Below are positions 58,886 through 64,000 of a DNA stretch of 64,000 nt, piece by piece. Location: the NCBI RefSeq assembly GCF_030272615.1, contig NC_081412.1, forward strand, positions 543,694,335-543,758,334. Reading direction: 5' to 3'. The notes beneath the pieces are model-generated. The model ran no database searches. It saw only the letters and a program-made list of their open reading frames with translations, and was not told where the DNA came from. The position numbers and the translations under genes were made by a program. The number at the start of each line of letters is the position of its first letter. The stretch's first letter is position 1. This DNA is from Cryptomeria japonica (taxonomy: Eukaryota > Streptophyta > Pinopsida > Cupressales > Cupressaceae).

Positions 58886-59948
58886 TGTTGGCTTGATGAT
58901 GATTCATCATTTGTTGTCATTGATGAAACACTCGCGCACACATATGATTATATTTGACTACCAGTGTAACTTTAATTATTTACACTATCAACTGATATAC
59001 TTAGTAGTTAATCTCTAACCGGTACTCTATGTTAACCAGTATGTGCATAAGAGAGAACCTATAGTTATACTAAGTTGGCATCATGATGAAGATCAAGATG
59101 GAAATCAAACGGAGATTCAAGGACAATGGTTCATATGTTTTTTTCAAATCAGTATTAATTGTTCCAATAGGTATTTGTTGATTTTTGTGATGAGTTACCA
59201 GCACCGATTGCTTGGCAAAATTTTTTGTGATGAGTTATGGTTACTTGTCCAGATACACTGGACGTAGGAAATTGTGTTATGATTTCTTAAGGCCAACATG
59301 AAATCATAAGGCCTATATATTGACATCACAGTGAAGTATGTTATGTGCAAAATATGATAAGTGAAAGTGTTATGTTGTGAGAAATTAAGTGGCAAAATAT
59401 GTAGAAGAGTAGTGTTGAATATGCTTAGAAGGATCTAATCAAGCAAGTATTGTGCTGTTCAAAACAAATCAACCATTCTTGTTGTTTTCTAACCATTACA
59501 ACAAAATCAAATCCCCTAATCGGGTAAGCTCTAACAAGCTTCAATGTGTAAATCCTTTTATAGGGTGATCCATTAGTTTGGATTCTGAAATCCTCCACTG
59601 ACATTACTCCTAACAAGGTATAAGCTTCTAATCAAGCTTTGGGATCTCTAACAAGATTCGCTCCTAGTAGAGCAATTTGTAGACCTTAACCAGTCAGTCA
59701 TCTATCACTGTAGATAGTTAACTTGTGAGTTTCATCTCATCGTGGTTTTTACCTATTTGGGTTTTGCACATACAAACACATGTGTTATGGTGGATTCTTT
59801 ACTTTTTGTGGATGTTATTACATCATTTTGGATTACATGCATTATTTTTAAAAGCTTTGTTAGGTTCATCTAGCAGTTAGTATTTGAATTAGTTTTATTT
59901 TTGGTGTCACTAATTCACCCCCCCTCTCAGTGATTTTCAAGTCCATCC
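58886..59948 (+). repeat. 3' LTR of NA1
   Basis: 1,063 bases aligned end to end with 52626-53692. It differs by scattered substitutions (for example CTCACACACAC versus CTCGCGCACAC) and a shorter C-run. The last bases read TCC instead of TCA. Confidence 0.85.
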
Positions 59949-60838
59949 TTCTCAACCAATATGATGATTCAATCTTTTCTAACTAGAGATTCTAGACAAC
60001 TATCCTCAACAGATTCACCATTTTGTTGGTTTCCCAAAGAGTTACACTAAAATGGGACATAAACCAAGTTGATTCTTCAAATATCTATGGAGAAGCCAAC
60101 TCCAACTATCAATGTCATCTAAAACTTGGACCAACCATGACAAGGATTCTGAAAATCCTTGTACACTTTGGGCCTTGCAAGACCTGAGAGGGTGATCCCT
60201 TGGTGAATCTATAATCTTTGCCCTATACTAAAAAATTACACCAAAATCAAGAAGATAATCTCATGTATAGGCTCAATAAAGAGGGAGAATGCTCAAGAAT
60301 GGTGAATTCTTCAGTGATCCTCAACCTATTTGAGCATGAGATGGATAAAACATGTAATAACATACATGAATTGAAATGTATTATGATAATCAACAAATTT
60401 GTAGCAAATACATATGAACATAGCATAAAACTAACTATAATGACTTGAGACAAGCTATGACCACTTCCTTATTCCTTTGGGTGATTGAATTCAAAAGACA
60501 TAAAATGGATTATAACATAAATCTACCTAATAACATTAAGATCTATGATAATATTGCCTTACAATATTTCTTATCTACAATACCAACCTAGACTACTTAT
60601 TAAATCCCTAAACAAGCCCTACCATTCTGCAATCTTGTTTTAGCATTTAATTGATCCCTTAGATCAAAGAATAAACACAAATTACATACATCACAACAAT
60701 GCACTGAATGAAAGAAACCCTAGATTATATTTCGTTCAAAAGATGATAGAATTGTACAATGGAGAGAAATAGATCAAAATTGTATTTCTATTGAATAAAT
60801 TTGTTATTTCTATCATAAAACAATTAACATATAACAGT
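59949..60838 (-). repeat. 5' LTR remnant and leader of gypsy2
   Basis: Bases 60431-60835 match 10579-10981 in the same orientation, so this is the second copy of the gypsy2 LTR. On the minus strand near 60087-60105 the sequence TTGGCTTCTCCATAG partly resembles the tRNA primer site of Tat elements and may mark the LTR/leader border. The sequence breaks off at 60838 where NA2 begins. No coding frame. Confidence 0.5.
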
Positions 60839-61957
60839 TGAATACTAAGAGGGGGGGTGAATTAGTATACCCAAAAACCTTACCAAACACTTAAGTAGTT
60901 CTACTACAGACCAGTATAGCCCTTTCAATAGTAAACTGGTTAATACACAAACAAGCCAAATAGAAAAGAAATAATTCACCAAAAATAACACAATCATCAT
61001 AACACAAGATATTTTGACATGGAAATCCAAATGGGAAAAACCATGATGAGTAAAGCTCACAAGTCTACTATCTGCAGAATAGCAACTAGACTGGTTAAGG
61101 ACATACAATGTTCTTCACCAGAACAGATCCTGTTAGGAATCTTGATCTTTGTTAGGAGATAAGTCTTGTTAAAGACTACCCTGTTAAAGAATTTTAGATC
61201 CACAACTATGAACCACCTTGTTAGAGGATTTAGAATAGGTTTAATTGAGCCTACCTAGTTAAGGGTTTCTAACTTGTCAAAGAGATTAGTAATCAACAAG
61301 TAAGTGATCTACAAAGTAGCACAAAATGCCTAGTTAGATCCTTGATTGAGCTCTGTTAATACATTGTCACATTACTTTAGTCTTCTATCCTTCACATGTT
61401 CAATCTCTGTCGCAAGATCCTTTTTGAAAAGACCTAATCTTCTTACACAACCCACTCAAAACCCTAGACATGATGTCCTCATATAGTAATTTGATTTCAT
61501 GTCAGTCCAATGAGATTAGATTACAATTTCCTAGGTACAATGCATCTAGACACAAATTGTAACATGACACAGAATCACCGAATCGGTGTCAATGGATGGT
61601 AACTCATCACATGTTACAAGTTTGTTGGTTAACAAAACAAAGTATATCGATTACCAGTTTACTAACAAAGATTGGTAAACTAGAACATAGTGTTCCAATT
61701 TTAGAAAGATTGGCTACCAATTGGGGTTCTCAAACCACTTGAGGTCCTTGTATTGCTTGAGGTCTTCAATTATGCTTTGACTGGTAATCTTTTTCTGCAA
61801 ACACTGATAGTCTTCAACAAACAAAGATTATGCATACAATGGCATATATTACCGGTTTGAACAATATATCACATACTACCAGTTGAAAATAACTCAATAA
61901 GTGTGTGTCCTTCAATGACAATCACAACTATGTACAAACATCATCAAAATGCCAACA
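60839..61957 (-). repeat. 3' LTR of NA2
   Basis: Plus-strand edges TGAATAC at 60839 and GCCAACA at 61957. The inner edge is set by the polypurine tract, the outer by the break in gypsy2 homology. It contains a G-run near 60850 that mirrors the C-run end of the other LTRs. Confidence 0.75.
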
Positions 61958-62170
61958 ATCTCTCCCTTTGGCATTGATGGCAACACTTAGAAAAATTTGA
62001 CATCTAAGTGCATACAAAACAATAATGATGCCATAATCAAATTACTCCACCTAAGCATATACACTACTCCCTTTACCAAAATTACAAGCATGTACTACTT
62101 CCATTTGCATAAAATTTTCAATCAATATCATATCTCCCCCTTTGTCAATAATGACAAAGTAATGTAGACA
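61958..62170 (-). promoter_or_regulatory. Polypurine tracts of NA2
   Basis: The minus strand has GCCAAAGGGAGAGAT next to the LTR and GACAAAGGGGGAGATAT near 62132-62148. Weaker purine runs lie between them. Confidence 0.6.
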
Positions 62171-62324
62171 TACCACAAAGACTTACGAAAATCATATTGC
62201 ATAACATGAAAACAGAGTATATGTTTATGACAATAATGAGTAAAACTTTTCAAAAATGAATTTAAAGTTTTTAAGAAATTCCTTCATGTCTGTAGACCAA
62301 GTATCTAGGAGTGAGGCAACAATT

Positions 62325-64000
62325 TCACTCAGTCTTCATTTGGAATGCTAACTCCTCCAAGGCATCAATAGTGCTTGATTCCCAAGTGACAATAATGGTG
62401 TCCATGTTTAGAAAGAACTTCTGAAGAATTTGCGACTTAGGTAACAAAATCATTTGAAGCTTTTGCAGATCTTGAGTCTGCTTGCAAATCTTTGAATCAA
62501 TCTCGACAATCTGTTGCCTATGAGTCTGTACAGTCTACCCATACACTATGAGGGAATCATATGGCACTTTGAAGTTCTCTATATACTACTTTAATTCCAA
62601 TTGGAGTTGACCTTTCTTCTTCATAGCATCATCATAGAATAGATTGGGCTGACAGATTTTGCTCAAAAGTTTATGTCCTTCAGCCATTACAGAAACTGAT
62701 ATCATCTCTCTGATGGATCAACTTGGCTTTGTCTTCATTAAATTGCTTCACCAATGCAATTTTTAGTGCCTTTGAATTCCTTTTCTTTGTAGTAGCCTGG
62801 GCAGCATCTTCCAATGATTGTACTTGATCACCCACTATTGTGCATAGAATCTTCAACTGGGCCAGTGAGGAATCGATACCAGAAAGATTAGTATCAGGGA
62901 CTAAGGTTGAAAGAGTATCAACAACAAGTTGAATAACATCTTTTTCTTTCTTCTTTCTTAGTTCCTCCAATCTTTCTTGAGCAAGTTGAATACTTCTAAG
63001 TAGCTCATTTTTGTCTATAGATTTGGTAAGATGGACAAGAGTCAATTCATTGTGACTGATGGGATCAATCTGTTTAGCTTAAACTTGATCTTCGGTTGCC
63101 TTGGGAGTCTCAAAAGTCTGTCCACGTTCCTTTTCTTTGATCTCCTCTTGTCTCTTCTTCTCCTACTCTTCTTTCTCATTAGCCTCCTTGTTGGCCTTCT
63201 CTTTCTCTTATTTTTCCGCTTTCTCCTTCTCCATTGTCTCCTTCTCCACTTTCTCCTTCTCTGCTTTCTCCTTCTCCCCTTTATCCTTCTCCACTTTCTC
63301 CTTCTCTGCTTTCTCCTTTTCCACTTTCTCCTTCTTCTCTTTCTCCTTCTCTACTTTCTCTTTCTCTGCTTTCTCCTCCTCAATTTCTTTCGGTTTAGTA
63401 CCTTCAGCATCTAATGCATCCACATTGATAGGATCATTTTGCTTAGCTACTCTTTCTCCTTGATCATTGAAGGTTTCATCCAGTTTTAATTTTGATAGGT
63501 CAATCTCTTGCTCAGCCTATAGATTTGCTTTGGATACCTTTTGCATCTTGACAACTTCTTGAGCCTGCAGATGAGTGTCCTTTTCTACTTCAGAGATTTT
63601 ACCTCCAAGTAACTAAAGTCTTCTCTTTCTCATGAAAAAGATTCCTTTGTACTGATCAAAATCTCAAATAATTCAAAATTGGAAGCATCTAGGAAATATT
63701 GAGCAAAAATTTGCTCCCTAATTGTTTGCTCCTTTTCAATGACAATGCGCCATTTATTGTCCAAAGAATTAGAAACTATAAGTGTCATATCAATTGGAGA
63801 TCGATCATTATCACATAAATACTTAATGAGTTCTTGCTCTACCTCCTACTTTTCAGTATCGTTAAGATCATCAAGAATTTTCCTTCTAATATTCTTTATA
63901 GTCCTTTGATAATGTGTCATAGGCTTGTAAGAAGCAATGTGTAAATTTATCGGTGCAGAGTTTATAGGTACATTATCGGTTAGCTTGGTCTTCTTACCCG
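62325..64000 (-). pseudogene. NA2 ORF-B (C-terminal part), unknown function
   Basis: The minus-strand frame enters from the right edge and ends at the stop 62325-62327 (LEELAFQMKTE). It reads IASYKPMTHYQRTIKNIRRK, then EQELIKYLCDNDRSPIDMTL and NSLDNKWRIVIEKEQTIREQ. NA1 has IASYKPNTHFERMVKTLGRN and LDKWEEAIKLEK in the same order. Then come a Lys/Glu hexapeptide repeat (63208-63390) and RSIQLAQERLEELRKKKEKD. VVDTLSTLVPDTNLSGIDSS and DQVQSLEDAAQATTKKRNSK parallel NA1 VDILSGLLLETS and NQIKSLEDAAQ. Several stops and shifts break it. The longest open parts are 121 and 71 residues. Function unknown; coiled-coil content suggests an assembly or scaffold role at most. Confidence 0.65.
63208..63390. repeat. 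18-bp coding minisatellite (EKEKVE-type) in NA2 ORF-B
   Basis: About ten copies of an 18-base unit, encoding alternating EKEKVE and EKEKAE on the minus strand. This predicts a long charged helix. Leu/Phe/Ser-rich frames on the plus strand are shadows. Confidence 0.85.

Larger units (their letters stand above)
52626..59948 (+). mobile_element. NA1: LTR element without RT, encoding Gag-like ORF-A and unknown ORF-B
   Basis: The plus-strand LTRs 52626-53692 and 58886-59948 share order and most bases. A methionine-tRNA primer site follows the first LTR and polypurine tracts precede the second. The inside (53.7-58.9 kb) contains no protease, integrase, RT or RNase H motif in any frame. Instead it has a coiled-coil/zinc-knuckle Gag-like frame and a long frame of unknown type. 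Such an element would depend on the enzymes of a partner, probably a Sirevirus-like copia. Flanks are ATCTT on the left and TTCTC on the right, a poor match, so the right boundary may be off by a few bases. It lies in the gypsy2 leader. Confidence 0.85.
10579..60838 (-). mobile_element. gypsy2: old Ty3/gypsy (Tat-like) element hosting all later insertions
   Basis: Minus-strand pieces join into one element once five insertions are removed: 10579-15673, 20439-23440, 27656-32401, 41256-41321, 52000-52625 and 59949-60838. Four insertions are bounded by exact or near-exact target duplications, and the reading frame of RT and of Gag continues across them. The order from the 5' side is partial LTR, leader, Gag, protease, extra RNase H, RT, RNase H, integrase, spacer, accessory ORF, 3' LTR. 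The native sequence here totals about 14.4 kb, so the whole element was longer. The 403-bp match of 10579-10981 with 60431-60835 is best explained as its two LTRs. Both LTRs are cut, by gypsy1 on the left and by the element at 60839 on the right. Confidence 0.65.
60839..64000 (-). mobile_element. NA2: second RT-less LTR element of the NA1 type (partial)
   Basis: The minus-strand 3' LTR (60839-61957) has a polypurine tract next to it and a long ORF-B-like frame that runs out of the window. The LTR shares blocks with NA1 (GTGATGAGTTACC, ACCTAGGAAATTGT, GACATGAAATCA) and the same start (TGTTGGC). The left end cuts the gypsy2 LTR repeat cleanly at 60835-60838. The 5' half lies beyond 64000, so I cannot say whether it has ORF-A or pol. 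Confidence 0.75.

Noticed and set aside
63031-63463. Leu/Phe-rich plus-strand ORFs that look like membrane proteins
   Set aside because: Antisense of the Lys/Glu hexapeptide repeat of NA2 ORF-B; the hydrophobic pattern is a by-product.

Overview
The window is AT-rich plant nuclear DNA made almost wholly of transposable elements nested inside one another, with no intact host gene. Ty3/gypsy elements of the Tat type, a plant-mobile-domain (PMD) fragment, four copia elements resembling Sireviruses, a very long host retroelement (over 14 kb of its own sequence) and many internal deletions suggest a seed plant with a large genome, perhaps a conifer. The species cannot be fixed from this window. 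All calls come from reading the sequence and translated frames; no searches were run.

Left part (1-10578): a minus-strand Ty3/gypsy element ('gypsy1'). Its 5' LTR lies at about 8.1-10.58 kb, followed leftward by Gag, protease, a linker and an integrase tail. Most of reverse transcriptase (RT), RNase H and the integrase core is deleted, and the 3' LTR is outside the window. A decayed PMD reading frame lies at the far left on the opposite strand.

From 10579 to 60838 one old minus-strand Ty3/gypsy element ('gypsy2') acts as host for later insertions. Its parts are: 3' LTR (10.58-11.5 kb), an accessory ORF (11.7-15.0 kb), integrase, RNase H and RT thumb (21.5-23.4 kb), RT palm, an extra RNase H and protease (27.7-29.6 kb), Gag (29.7-32.4 kb, 41.3 kb and 52.0-52.4 kb), and part of the 5' LTR (60.1-60.84 kb). 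A 403-bp match between 10579-10981 and 60431-60835 ties the two ends together.

Insertions in gypsy2, left to right: (1) a 4.76-kb element with terminal inverted repeats (TIRs), carrying CT and GA tracts around a 2.1-kb higher-order satellite (15674-20434); (2) a 4.21-kb TG...CA unit with target-site duplication (TSD) GTTTT (23441-27650); (3) a solo LTR with TSD GGAGG (32402-41250), itself split by a nearly complete copia element, copia1, with TSD TTTAC (33307-41094); (4) copia2 (41322-51999), which lacks RT and whose 3' LTR is split by a 4.58-kb insert carrying a RECQ4-type helicase gene fragment; (5) a plus-strand element without RT (52626-59948). A related minus-strand element begins at 60839 and runs out of the window.

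The most unusual content is this last pair. Both are LTR elements with no detectable protease, integrase or RT in the visible parts, yet both encode related versions of a long protein I do not recognise (ORF-B). Together with the satellite-bearing TIR element and the captured helicase fragment, these deserve a second look.
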